This document shows positions 7,921 through 16,523 of a stretch of 64,000 bases of DNA, piece by piece. Position numbers and translations under genes: made by a program. The notes under the pieces are model-generated. The model searched no databases, was not told the origin of the DNA, and saw only the letters and a list, made by a program, of their open reading frames with translations. The stretch is from DATMRF01 sp035566435 (GTDB lineage Bacteria > Verrucomicrobiota > Verrucomicrobiia > Limisphaerales > UBA8199): assembly GCA_035566435.1 (NCBI GenBank), contig DATMRF010000100.1, forward strand, positions 25,754 to 89,753. Direction: 5' to 3'. Position 1 is the first letter of the stretch. Each line of letters starts with the position of its first letter.

Positions 7921-9402
7921 TCACGGCGGTGAGGGTAACGCGGCGGTTCGATCGGATGCGGCTCGCCGTCGGGGGATTACTGGATGTTGACGAGAATACG
8001 CCAAAAGCTTACTCACTCGATCGATGCCCTGGAGGGTGACGTGTTGCGTCAAATCTCTAGGGAACGCGAAGTCCATAGTCCATCGCAGTGCCACGCGCAG
8101 CTTTTTCTCGAACGTCGGCAGCTTGCCAAGGTAGATTGTCCTCCACAGGCACCAGGCAACGAAGCCAGAAAGGCGCAGCCTAAGAATCTCTGCAACCCCG
8201 GTGCGATGCCCGATCGTTGCCAGTTGACCCAAAGTCGTAAAGCGGAAGGATGCTTTCTGCACGGACCCGCGTATCGCAGCAACGACGTTTTTCGCGCAAC
8301 CCACCGCCTGGCGCGAAGCGTGCTGGGCGGTCGGCGGATGTGGCTTACCGGTGTTAGCATTTGGAATCCATGCGCAATCACCGATCGCCCAGACGCCGGG
8401 AAAACCTGGCACCTCCAGCATCTCGTTCACCACGACGCGTCCGCTCTCCTTTTTAAGCGGCAGGGTTTGCAAGACCTCGGGCGGCGTGACACCGGCTGTC
8501 CAGATGAGAGTCTGCGTCGCCAGGGTCTCACCACTGCTTAGCTCCACTCCGAAATCGGAGAACGACATGACCCTCGTCCCCGTGCGGATTTCGACCTTTC
8601 GAGATGTGAGTTTGGCTTGCGCGTAGCGTCCAAGGCCTTCGTTGAGTTCCGGCAGGATGACCGAGTTCGGGTGGACCAGAACGACTCGCGGCTCTGTTCC
8701 GGCGAGTGCCGGATAATATGCAATCGCCTCGCGGACGAAATCGTTCAGTGCTCCAACGGTTTCCACGCCCGCAAAACCGCCGCCGGCCACGACGAAAGTG
8801 AGCATCGCCCGTTGTGCAAAAGGATCCTCTGTGAGGCTGGCTGCTTCCAACAACCCCAGCGCCTGATCGCGCAAGATGAAGGCGTCCCCGAGGGATTTCA
8901 TGGTGAGCGCACGTTCCCCTACGCCGGGCAACTTGAAGAAATTCGTTTCCGATCCCAATGCGATGACCAGGTGATCATACGTCAACACCCTCCGCTCACA
9001 ATGGACGCCGTAAGCAAGGCACACCTGCCGCGCTTCCAAATCAATGCTGCCCACGTCCGCCTGCAGAAAGCGCACGTTTTTGAGCATTTGTCGCAGGGGA
9101 CTGACGATATCCGACACATCCAGGTCGCCGGCCGCCACCTCGTGCAGCATGGGTGTGAAAAGAAGAAAATTCTCACGGCTAACGAGGGTCACTTCGACCC
9201 TTGGATCGGTGGCGATGGTCTTGTCGAAATGGAGCGCCGAATACAAACCGCCAAAACCGCCGCCGAGAATCACGATCCTCGTGTGGACCGCAGATTTAGG
9301 GTCTTCCGTGAAAACATGTCGGAGCCAAAAATGGTGAATGAGCCACAGGTAAGACAGCACCATTCCAAACACCAACAGAGTGATAACGTATGCGCTAATC
9401 AT
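7921..9402 (-). CDS. ndh: type II NADH:quinone oxidoreductase (NDH-2)
   Basis: 493 residues. A hydrophobic helix at residues 1-25 is followed by an FAD-binding Rossmann motif, ILGGGFGGLYSA, at about 45-56. A second GGGFAGVE motif for NADH lies in the middle. WTAGVTPP and WAIGDCAWIP (FAD contact) come later, then HPPTAQHASRQA. This is the arrangement of non-proton-pumping NADH dehydrogenases that pass electrons to quinone. A longer frame extends upstream, but that part overlaps the outer-membrane efflux gene in another frame, so I set the ATG at 9402, 10 nt after that gene's stop. Being last or next to last in an RND efflux operon is unusual. Confidence 0.9.
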   Translation of the reverse strand: MISAYVITLLVFGMVLSYLWLIHHFWLRHVFTEDPKSAVHTRIVILGGGFGGLYSALHFDKTIATDPRVEVTLVSRENFLLFTPMLHEVAAGDLDVSDIVSPLRQMLKNVRFLQADVGSIDLEARQVCLAYGVHCERRVLTYDHLVIALGSETNFFKLPGVGERALTMKSLGDAFILRDQALGLLEAASLTEDPFAQRAMLTFVVAGGGFAGVETVGALNDFVREAIAYYPALAGTEPRVVLVHPNSVILPELNEGLGRYAQAKLTSRKVEIRTGTRVMSFSDFGVELSSGETLATQTLIWTAGVTPPEVLQTLPLKKESGRVVVNEMLEVPGFPGVWAIGDCAWIPNANTGKPHPPTAQHASRQAVGCAKNVVAAIRGSVQKASFRFTTLGQLATIGHRTGVAEILRLRLSGFVAWCLWRTIYLGKLPTFEKKLRVALRWTMDFAFPRDLTQHVTLQGIDRVSKLLAYSRQHPVIPRRRAASDRTAALPSPP

Positions 9403-9412
9403 AATTTTCGAT

Positions 9413-10867
9413 TCATTTGCTCTTGTTTTGGACTTGAGCGCTTGCCCCAAACCACTGGGAGTCTTTGAGTGACCAGCCGCCGCCCAGGGCTTTGTAGAGT
9501 TGAATGACCGCGAGGCGACGCGCGGCTTCGATTCGAGAGAGTGTGTTTTCGGCGGGGAAGAGTTGCTGCTGAGCCTCCAGGACTTCGTAGTAGCTGGCCT
9601 TGCCTTCTTTGTAACGCACCGTCGCCAACTCAACCGCTTCGCGTCCGGCACCGACGGCCTGGCTTTGCTCGACGCGCTCATCCTCGTATCGGGAATGTGA
9701 AATGAGTGCATCGGAAACTTCGCGGAAAGCGCTGAGGGCCGTTTGTTGGTAACTGAGCCTGGCTTGCTCGAACGCACCTTTCGTTTGCCGGTAACGACCG
9801 GTCAAGCGGCCGCCTGTAAACACCAGGCCGGCGGCGGTGGCGGCGGCTGACCAGAGGTTCGCCTCACTTTTCAACAGTTTGTCGAGGTCGGTGCTCGTGC
9901 CGCCATAAATGGTCGTCAGGCCGATGCGTGGGAAAAAGTCGCCAATGGCCACGCCGATTTCCGCGTTGGCCGAGCGGACTTGGTGTTCGGTCGCGCGGAC
10001 GTCGGGCCGCCGCTCCAGCAATGTCGAGGGAAGGCCGACGGGGATTTCCACCGGCATCTCCTGCGCCAGCAGGGTTGAGGTGCGAGCGATTGGGCCGGGG
10101 TTGCGACCGAGGAGCGTGTTGATTTCGTTTTCCTTGAGCGCGATTTGGCGCTCGATTTCCGGGACGGTCGCCGTGACCGTTCGCAGCGCGAGTTCGGCTC
10201 GTGACACCTCAAGCTTTGATGCCAGGCCGCCGGCATGCTGGTCGGAGAAAAGTTTGAGAGTCCGTTGGTAGGAATCCCTGGTGCGTTGCGCGATCACAAG
10301 TTGTTCGTCCAATTCCAACAGCTCGAAGTAGGCCCGCGCAACACCGCTGACGACGGATATCATGACCGCACGCCGACCTTCCTGCGTGGCCATGAAGTTC
10401 GCGCGCGCGGCTTCGTTCATCCGGCGGACGCGGCCCCACAGGTCAATTTCCCAGAGAGCTTCAAAGCCGCCGACGTAGCTGTTGCCAGTTTGGCCCCCGT
10501 TGGGCGTTGGCGTGCCAAGAAACTCGTTGCGACCACGGTTGGCCTCGGCTCCATATCCGACCTGCGGCATGAATTGGGACCGCGCCTGCGCTTGAATCGC
10601 CCGTGCCTGATCTACTCGCGTGAGCGTGATTCTAAGGTCGTAGTTGTTGGTGAGGGCAACTTGAATCAAGTCCTGGAGCACCGGGTCTTTGAAGACGCTC
10701 CACCACGGCAGGTCGGCGAGTGAGTTGGTGGAAACGTCGGTTGTCGCACCGCGGAAACCAGCCGGCGCGCTCACTGCGGGAAGTTTGTAGTTCGGGCCAA
10801 CGGCGCATCCGGCAAGCGTCAGCATCGCGGCGCACCAAAACGGGAGTTTGAAGAAAGATGATTGCAT
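9413..10867 (-). CDS. outer-membrane efflux lipoprotein (NodT/OprM-like)
   Basis: 484 residues. A signal peptide ends in the lipobox LAGC (Cys21), followed by AVGPNYKLP, typical of NodT-family outer membrane factors. Two outer membrane efflux repeats follow, recognisable from LPWWSVFKDPVLQDLI, ALTNNYDLRITLTRVDQARA, the mid-protein RRPDVRATEHQVRSANAEIGVA and VRYKEGKASYYEVLEAQQ. The protein should trimerise as the outer-membrane channel for the RND pump encoded just upstream (10-nt gap). Confidence 0.9.
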   Translation of the reverse strand: MQSSFFKLPFWCAAMLTLAGCAVGPNYKLPAVSAPAGFRGATTDVSTNSLADLPWWSVFKDPVLQDLIQVALTNNYDLRITLTRVDQARAIQAQARSQFMPQVGYGAEANRGRNEFLGTPTPNGGQTGNSYVGGFEALWEIDLWGRVRRMNEAARANFMATQEGRRAVMISVVSGVARAYFELLELDEQLVIAQRTRDSYQRTLKLFSDQHAGGLASKLEVSRAELALRTVTATVPEIERQIALKENEINTLLGRNPGPIARTSTLLAQEMPVEIPVGLPSTLLERRPDVRATEHQVRSANAEIGVAIGDFFPRIGLTTIYGGTSTDLDKLLKSEANLWSAAATAAGLVFTGGRLTGRYRQTKGAFEQARLSYQQTALSAFREVSDALISHSRYEDERVEQSQAVGAGREAVELATVRYKEGKASYYEVLEAQQQLFPAENTLSRIEAARRLAVIQLYKALGGGWSLKDSQWFGASAQVQNKSK

Positions 10868-10877
10868 AACGTGAGAA

Positions 10878-13800
10878 TTACTTGATGAATTTCAACTTTG
10901 CGCAGAACACGTAGTAAAGCGTCGGCAACATCACCAGCGTGAGCACCGTGGCGAGGAGCAGACCAACGATGTGGACCGCAGTCAGCGGATGCCACAGCGC
11001 GCCGCCCGTGAGGAACAGTGGAATCAATCCGCCGACGGTGGCGAGCACCGTCACCAGCACCGGACGCAGACGGGCCAGTCCGGCTTGCACCAGCGCCTGT
11101 TCGAGGGGCAAGCCCTTGGCCCGTGCTTCTTCGATGAAGTCGCTGAGGACAATAATGTGGCTCACCATAATGCCGGCCAGGCTGACCATTGCCAACAGGG
11201 CCATGAATCCGAGCGGAGAGTGGGTAACGAACAGTCCCAGCACCGCCCCGATGAGCCCCAGCGGCACAGTTAGCATCACCACCACCGATTTAATCACCGA
11301 GCTGAATTGCAGCACCATGGTCAGGGCAATCAGCGCCAATGAAATCAGCATGACCCTCCCCATTTCCCCCTTGTTCTCGCGCAACTCTTTATCCTCACCG
11401 GCGAATTTCAATTCGTAACCCGGGTCTAATTTGATTTTCGCAAGGCCTGCGCGCGCGCGGTCCAGTATTTGGGAAGGCAATTCGCCGAACGGCGCGTAAG
11501 CTTTAACCGTGACTGTGCGAAGCTGATTGTAGTGAGGAATCGTGACGAACTCCGGCTGGACTTTCAGCGTCGAGAAACTCTCGAAGGGAACACTTTTCCC
11601 GTCGGGGGTCTGCACGTAAAGCCCACGAATCTTCTCCGCTTCGCTGCGGTCCTCGATGCGGCCGCGAATCAGCACCGGAATGAGCCGGTCACCTTCGCGC
11701 AACTCAGTCACTTTCAGTCCGGTGAAGGATGCCTGGGCCACATTGCCGATTTGCTTATTGTTCAAACCGAGTGAATTCGCGCGGTCCTGATCAATATCAA
11801 TTTGAATGTTCGGCATGTGCAGGCCGAGGTCGTCGAAGACATGGTAGCCACCCGCCGCGCGCAGTTCGGCTGCCGCTTGATCGGCCAAAAGGCGAAGTTT
11901 GTCCAAGTTCTCGCCGCTGATGCGGATTTGAATTGGTTCCGCGACCGGAGGACCCTGTTCGAGTTGCTTGACGACGCAACGTGCACCGGGAACTGATTTG
12001 TCCAATTCCTGCCGCAACTTGACGAGGAGGCCGGTGACATCATCGGCATGGCGCGTGTTAATGAGAATCTGCGCGAGATAATTCGCAGGCTCTTTGGGTT
12101 CGACGTTGTAGTAAAAGCGGGGCGCGGTTCCACCGGAGAATACCGCCGCGCTTAAAACCTCCTCATGGCCTTTGATCAGCGCTACCGCTTGAGCCACCGT
12201 TGTCCTCATACTGGTGAGCGAGTCGGACGAAGGCAGTTCAATATCCACCAACAACTGGTTACGCTCCGCCGGCGGGAAGAACTGGCTGCCGAGCAATGGA
12301 ACCAAAAGGCAACTCGCCGCGAGCACTGAATAGCCGATCCCGAGGACCAGCAATGGACGTTTTAGAGATTTTTCCAAAGCGGCCCGGTAGTGCGGCAAAA
12401 CCGCCATCAGCGTTTTGTCCACATACCGGAACAGGAAGAACGAACGCACCTCGCCGCCTTCATCGAATCCTTTCTGCCCGCGCAACACGTAATAACTGAT
12501 CAGCGGCGTGAAAGTGACCGACACCAGCAGGGCGGCGAGCAGCGAAATCGTGATCACGTTTGGCAGGCTTTTCATGAATTCACCCTTGTCGCCGGTCAGC
12601 AGCAACAGCGGCAGGAACGCAAAGATGTTGATCAGCGTGCCGAAAACCATCGGGTGCCGCAGGTGAAGCGGCCCAAGCCACGCCGCGCGCAATCGCGGTT
12701 CTCCTTTATGCAGCTCGCGATTGATGCCGTCGGACGCCACGACCGGCACGTCCACCAACATTCCCAAGGCGATGATGAGCGAAGCAATGGAGATTTGTTG
12801 CAGCGGAATGTGAAGCAGTTGCATGCCGATCAAAGTCATGGCGACGGTCAGCGGAACGGCTGTGGCGAGCACCAGCGCTGAACGCCAGTCCATCAGGAAC
12901 AATCCCACGATGATCACGATGACCACCGCCTCGATAAAGCATCGGACGAAGTGATGGATGCGATGCTCGACTGCGGTGGGTTGATCGGACAGCACGCGAA
13001 ACTCCAGTCCTTCCGGCATGCGGGCTTTCATCGTTTCCACCACCTTGATCACGTCCTCATTGAAATGGCGGATGATTTTTCCGTCGCGCATTTCAACTGC
13101 GACCATCACGGCGCGGCGCGTGTCCAATGGCCCGTTCCCACTCGTTCGTCCGAGGACATCAACCTGGTAAGGAATGGGCGACTCATACATGCGGCGGACT
13201 TCAAAAGCGTCGCGCAGATACACCGGCGCGCCCGCGCGGTTCATGCCGACCATGGTGCCAAGCATGTCGCGCTCGGTTTTGTATTCGCCGGAAAGTTGCA
13301 CTGGAAAATTCCGTCCTTCAGTTCGCATGGTGCCGCCGGGAATCACTGCGTTGCGGGCACCAATCGAACCCATCACTGTATCCGGTGTCAGCCCGTAGCC
13401 GGCGATGTTCGCATCCGAAAAAAGCAGATACGCCGCTTCCTGCACGATGGCGACCTTTGTGACTTTGCCTACGCTCTCGACCTGCTTCAGCGTGTCTTCA
13501 AAATCGCGCGCCAGCAATTCGAGCGTGCGGTAGCTGTAACGCGGCGGAGCCGACGCGCGAATTTGTGGCAGCGGGTCTTCATCTCCCATCAGCAAGAGCG
13601 GTGGAGTGAAATCGGGGTGGAATAATTCGCGGTCGGTCCCGGTGATCGTTCTGGTAAAATCGGCGACAAAGCGCTCCAGGTCTGCCCGGCAGGCTGGCGT
13701 ATCCAGGTCAACGAGAATGAACGATTGGCCTTGAATGGTCTGAACGTCCTTGGCGAGATTGGTTGAGCGAATTGCAGTTTCGAACCTGCCACGCAGCGTT

Positions 13801-14408
13801 TCGCGATAGCTCTGCGAAATGGACGGCGGGAAGAATGCCGCAACGGCGGCGTGGTTGGCGGATGAAACCCCTTTGCGCAATTCCGCGAGCGTTTGGCGCA
13901 AAACATTGGCACGCGCCATGCACTCCGCGTCGTTGATCGGCGGACTGACCAAACCGAACAACAGCGTGATCGTGTTGCCGAAATCGGTATTCAGCCAGGG
14001 TTGGCGCGCCCCATCGGGCAACTGCACTTCAAACAATTTCGCTCGCACCTTGTCCCACTCCTGGTCAATTGCCGCCGTGGAGCCAGGAAGCTGCTTGATG
14101 GTCATCGTGGAAATGCCGGGCCGGGACGTGCTCTTGATTTCCTCGATGGATTTCAGTTCGCTGATTTTGCGCTCGAGTGGCTTCGAGACCAACTCCTCGA
14201 CTTTCGAGGCCGTCGCTCCCGGAAACACCGTGACCAGCATGGCGGTTCGCTGCGGAATGGTCGGGTCCTCCTGCTGGCCGAGCCTGGTGTAAGCCACCGC
14301 GCCCCACACCAACACCGCGATCAAGGCCAGCCAACTCACTTCCCGGTGCTCGACACAAAATTGAGCGAGGCCGCCGGACTCATTTTTATTTTCAACGTGT
14401 TTTGACAT
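10878..14408 (-). CDS. RND efflux permease, HAE1/AcrB-type
   Basis: 1176 residues, an inner-membrane drug/proton antiporter subunit. Recognisable parts include an N-terminal TM segment, QRTAMLVTVFPGATASKVEELVSKPLE in the porter domain, a TM2-6 block ending near 640, and a C-terminal TM block with LGLIGAVLGLF and MVSLAGIMVSHIIVLSDFI. It is longer than AcrB by over 100 residues, and the extra sequence sits in the first porter half, roughly residues 145-290. The TM4 proton-relay motif reads LVDVPVVASD (Asp553): AcrB has Asp-Asp at this place, so the second Asp is Val here. It lies between the adaptor and channel genes. Confidence 0.9.
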   Translation of the reverse strand: MSKHVENKNESGGLAQFCVEHREVSWLALIAVLVWGAVAYTRLGQQEDPTIPQRTAMLVTVFPGATASKVEELVSKPLERKISELKSIEEIKSTSRPGISTMTIKQLPGSTAAIDQEWDKVRAKLFEVQLPDGARQPWLNTDFGNTITLLFGLVSPPINDAECMARANVLRQTLAELRKGVSSANHAAVAAFFPPSISQSYRETLRGRFETAIRSTNLAKDVQTIQGQSFILVDLDTPACRADLERFVADFTRTITGTDRELFHPDFTPPLLLMGDEDPLPQIRASAPPRYSYRTLELLARDFEDTLKQVESVGKVTKVAIVQEAAYLLFSDANIAGYGLTPDTVMGSIGARNAVIPGGTMRTEGRNFPVQLSGEYKTERDMLGTMVGMNRAGAPVYLRDAFEVRRMYESPIPYQVDVLGRTSGNGPLDTRRAVMVAVEMRDGKIIRHFNEDVIKVVETMKARMPEGLEFRVLSDQPTAVEHRIHHFVRCFIEAVVIVIIVGLFLMDWRSALVLATAVPLTVAMTLIGMQLLHIPLQQISIASLIIALGMLVDVPVVASDGINRELHKGEPRLRAAWLGPLHLRHPMVFGTLINIFAFLPLLLLTGDKGEFMKSLPNVITISLLAALLVSVTFTPLISYYVLRGQKGFDEGGEVRSFFLFRYVDKTLMAVLPHYRAALEKSLKRPLLVLGIGYSVLAASCLLVPLLGSQFFPPAERNQLLVDIELPSSDSLTSMRTTVAQAVALIKGHEEVLSAAVFSGGTAPRFYYNVEPKEPANYLAQILINTRHADDVTGLLVKLRQELDKSVPGARCVVKQLEQGPPVAEPIQIRISGENLDKLRLLADQAAAELRAAGGYHVFDDLGLHMPNIQIDIDQDRANSLGLNNKQIGNVAQASFTGLKVTELREGDRLIPVLIRGRIEDRSEAEKIRGLYVQTPDGKSVPFESFSTLKVQPEFVTIPHYNQLRTVTVKAYAPFGELPSQILDRARAGLAKIKLDPGYELKFAGEDKELRENKGEMGRVMLISLALIALTMVLQFSSVIKSVVVMLTVPLGLIGAVLGLFVTHSPLGFMALLAMVSLAGIMVSHIIVLSDFIEEARAKGLPLEQALVQAGLARLRPVLVTVLATVGGLIPLFLTGGALWHPLTAVHIVGLLLATVLTLVMLPTLYYVFCAKLKFIK

Positions 14409-14426
14409 GGGAATGTTTCTCCTTGC

Positions 14427-15566
14427 TTATTTCGCGGCCAAATTGTCTGTGGCGATTTCCACGGGCGCGCCGTCATACAGAAAACTCGCACCCGAAGTCA
14501 CCACCTGTTCACCGGCGCGCAAACCTTCGGTGATCTGGATGGAACTGTTGAATATGTCGCCGGTCTTCACCGCTCGCTTCGTCGCTTTGCCGCCCTCGAC
14601 GACAAAGACGCCGAGTTGAACCTGGCTGTTTGCCGACGAATTGCCGTCGGAAACGAGGGTGACGAGTCCGGAGAGCGGAACGCAGACCGTGCCGGGCTTC
14701 ACTGTCGGAGTGTCACTAACATGAATGCGCGCGGTCATGCCTGAGCGGAGCAGGCCGTCCGGATTGGGAACTTTGATCACAACGCGGAACAATCGTCCTT
14801 CGCTGCTCGCGGCCACGCCGACTTCCGTAACGCGGCCCTTGAAAGGCGGCAGGCCTTCCAGCCCCGACACCTCGACCGGTATTTCCTTGCCAGGCGAGAG
14901 CCTGCCGATGAGCCGGTCCGGCAACCCCAATTCAACCGACATCAAACTCGTATCGGCAAAGCGCAGCACACTTTGGCCGGGCGACACCGTCACGCGCGAG
15001 TTGACATAGCGCGCCAGCACCACTCCATCTTTGGCCGCCACGAGACGCGAATCCCGGAGATTTTGTTCGGCCTGATCCAGTTGAGCCTGGGCTGTGCGCC
15101 AATCCGCTTCCGTGACATCGAGTTCCTGTTGAGAAATGGCGTCCGTTTCGCGCAATTTGCGAAGACGGTCGAGAGTCTTGCTCGTCAGCTCGGCGCGCGC
15201 GCGAGCGGAGCGCAAAGCATTGATGAAATCGGCTTGCTTTAACTCGGCCAGAACAGTGCCAGCCTTCACCGGCGTTCCCTCGTCCCAGTCTGTTCCTGCC
15301 GCTGGCCCAATGCCGGCGAGGATGCCTCCCACCTTGAAACTGAAGTCCGTTTCGCGGTCGAAGCGCACTATCGCTATATAGGAGGCCTCGCCGTCGGAGC
15401 GGGTGTTGTCCATCGGCTGCACGACGGCGGTGCGCACCAAACTTTTCTCGGGTGATTTGGCGACTGGTTTTCCGCAGCCGGCGAGTGCCAATGCCACGCA
15501 GAGCAATGTCAATCCATTGCTTCTGGCTCTCACCGAGCGGCGATTTAGATTATCAATATTGTTCAT
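14427..15566 (-). CDS. RND periplasmic adaptor (membrane fusion protein)
   Basis: 379 residues from the ATG at 15566. A signal peptide ends in the lipobox LAGC (Cys31), so it is an inner-membrane-linked lipoprotein adaptor. It has the hairpin/lipoyl/beta-barrel layout of the HlyD/AcrA family: a lipoyl half with GTPVKAGTVLAELKQADF, a coiled-coil hairpin at about 115-185, the second lipoyl half around SRLVAAKDGVVL, and a beta-barrel with GLPDRLIGRLSPGKEIPVEV. A longer in-frame start at 15761 would run into the tetR gene and is rejected. The gene lies 32 nt after tetR and 18 nt before the permease gene. Confidence 0.9.
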   Translation of the reverse strand: MNNIDNLNRRSVRARSNGLTLLCVALALAGCGKPVAKSPEKSLVRTAVVQPMDNTRSDGEASYIAIVRFDRETDFSFKVGGILAGIGPAAGTDWDEGTPVKAGTVLAELKQADFINALRSARARAELTSKTLDRLRKLRETDAISQQELDVTEADWRTAQAQLDQAEQNLRDSRLVAAKDGVVLARYVNSRVTVSPGQSVLRFADTSLMSVELGLPDRLIGRLSPGKEIPVEVSGLEGLPPFKGRVTEVGVAASSEGRLFRVVIKVPNPDGLLRSGMTARIHVSDTPTVKPGTVCVPLSGLVTLVSDGNSSANSQVQLGVFVVEGGKATKRAVKTGDIFNSSIQITEGLRAGEQVVTSGASFLYDGAPVEIATDNLAAK

Positions 15567-15598
15567 AAGTATTTTCTTTTTGTCGTTTGCTACGTTGG

Positions 15599-16306
15599 TT
15601 AAAGGTTGAAATCGGAAATATGCGGCTCGGCTGATTCGGGTCGAAGGGCTCCCAGCGAACGCTGCGTGAGAAAACGTGCCAAGGTCCGGGTTGAGGGAGT
15701 GTCGGTAAATTGACGTATTGGGTGTCGCGGGTTTTCTCCCGTGAGAGAATAAAAAACACATTCGCCAATGAGCGTGAGCGCATGAAGCCTGATCGTTTGA
15801 GTGTGAGTATCGTTGCCCAGCAAATCTCTCATCACTGCCTGGAGATGGACAAAATCCCGCTCCAGCCGGGACGCTGCGTGGCTGGGCGCGTTGTCGTCGT
15901 GATCTACTAATTCACGCGCCAGAAGTTTCGCGATCCATGCACGCTTGGCCCCCAGTCGCCGCAACAACGACTCGGTGCGGGCCAGCAGTCTTTGTTCAGC
16001 AGGTAATTGAGTTGAGGTGATAAAATTCCTGTCCAGATCAGAAAGCTGCCGGCCAGCTTCCCTCATCACGGCCTGATAAAGCCCTTCCTTGCTCTGGAAG
16101 TGATAACAAACTCCGGCCACGTTCGTGTCGGCACGTTTGCAGATTTCGCGGAGGTGCGTTCCGTGAAAACCTGCCTCGGCGAATAATTCGCAGGCGACTT
16201 CGAGCACGCGCTCGCGGGCGGGTAAATTGCGCCCGGTTGGACTGGTCGCTTGGGCACTTTTTCGGTTCTTGTTCATGCTCTCGAATGCAATTCGCATACG
16301 AGACAT
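15599..16306 (-). CDS. TetR-family repressor (CerR/CecR-like)
   Basis: 235 residues. The N-terminal helix-turn-helix is clear (ARERVLEVACELFAEAGFHGTHLREICKRADTNVAGVCYHFQSKEGLYQAV, about residues 30-80). The C-terminal ligand domain resembles the CecR/DUF1956 group. As the first gene of the operon it probably represses itself and the RND pump, responding to a pump substrate. A second ATG ten codons in (16276) is an alternative start. Two CGAA-N2-TTCG dyads lie about 95-120 nt upstream and are candidate operators. Confidence 0.87.
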   Translation of the reverse strand: MSRMRIAFESMNKNRKSAQATSPTGRNLPARERVLEVACELFAEAGFHGTHLREICKRADTNVAGVCYHFQSKEGLYQAVMREAGRQLSDLDRNFITSTQLPAEQRLLARTESLLRRLGAKRAWIAKLLARELVDHDDNAPSHAASRLERDFVHLQAVMRDLLGNDTHTQTIRLHALTLIGECVFYSLTGENPRHPIRQFTDTPSTRTLARFLTQRSLGALRPESAEPHISDFNL

Positions 16307-16399
16307 GTGCTACGCAATACAGATGCCAACCACCAAATAAACGCGGAAAGCGCTGAATGTCAGTGGTTAACAAGAAATGGACAACCCGCAGGACGGCAC

Positions 16400-16426
16400 T
16401 CGAAATTTCGAATCTCCGAAAATTCG
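16400..16426. promoter_or_regulatory. two CGAA-N2-TTCG dyads upstream of tetR
   Basis: A perfect 12-bp palindrome, TCGAAATTTCGA, at 16400-16411 is followed by CGAAAATTCG at 16417-16426. Both share CGAA-N2-TTCG and their centres are 16 bp apart. The position in front of tetR fits a TetR operator, but this is inference. Confidence 0.4.
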
Positions 16427-16523
16427 AAGAACTATCGTTGGTTTAAGAAACTGCGCGACGATTCAGGCTTCGGCTGAAGGAAGAAGATTTCCAGCAGATT
16501 ATTGGAACCTCACCGCAAATGGG

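Noticed and set aside
9403..9777. N-terminal extension of the NDH-2 frame
   Set aside because: It overlaps the end of the outer-membrane efflux gene in another frame and reads as Ser/Arg/Lys-rich nonsense; the membrane helix starts at the ATG 9402.
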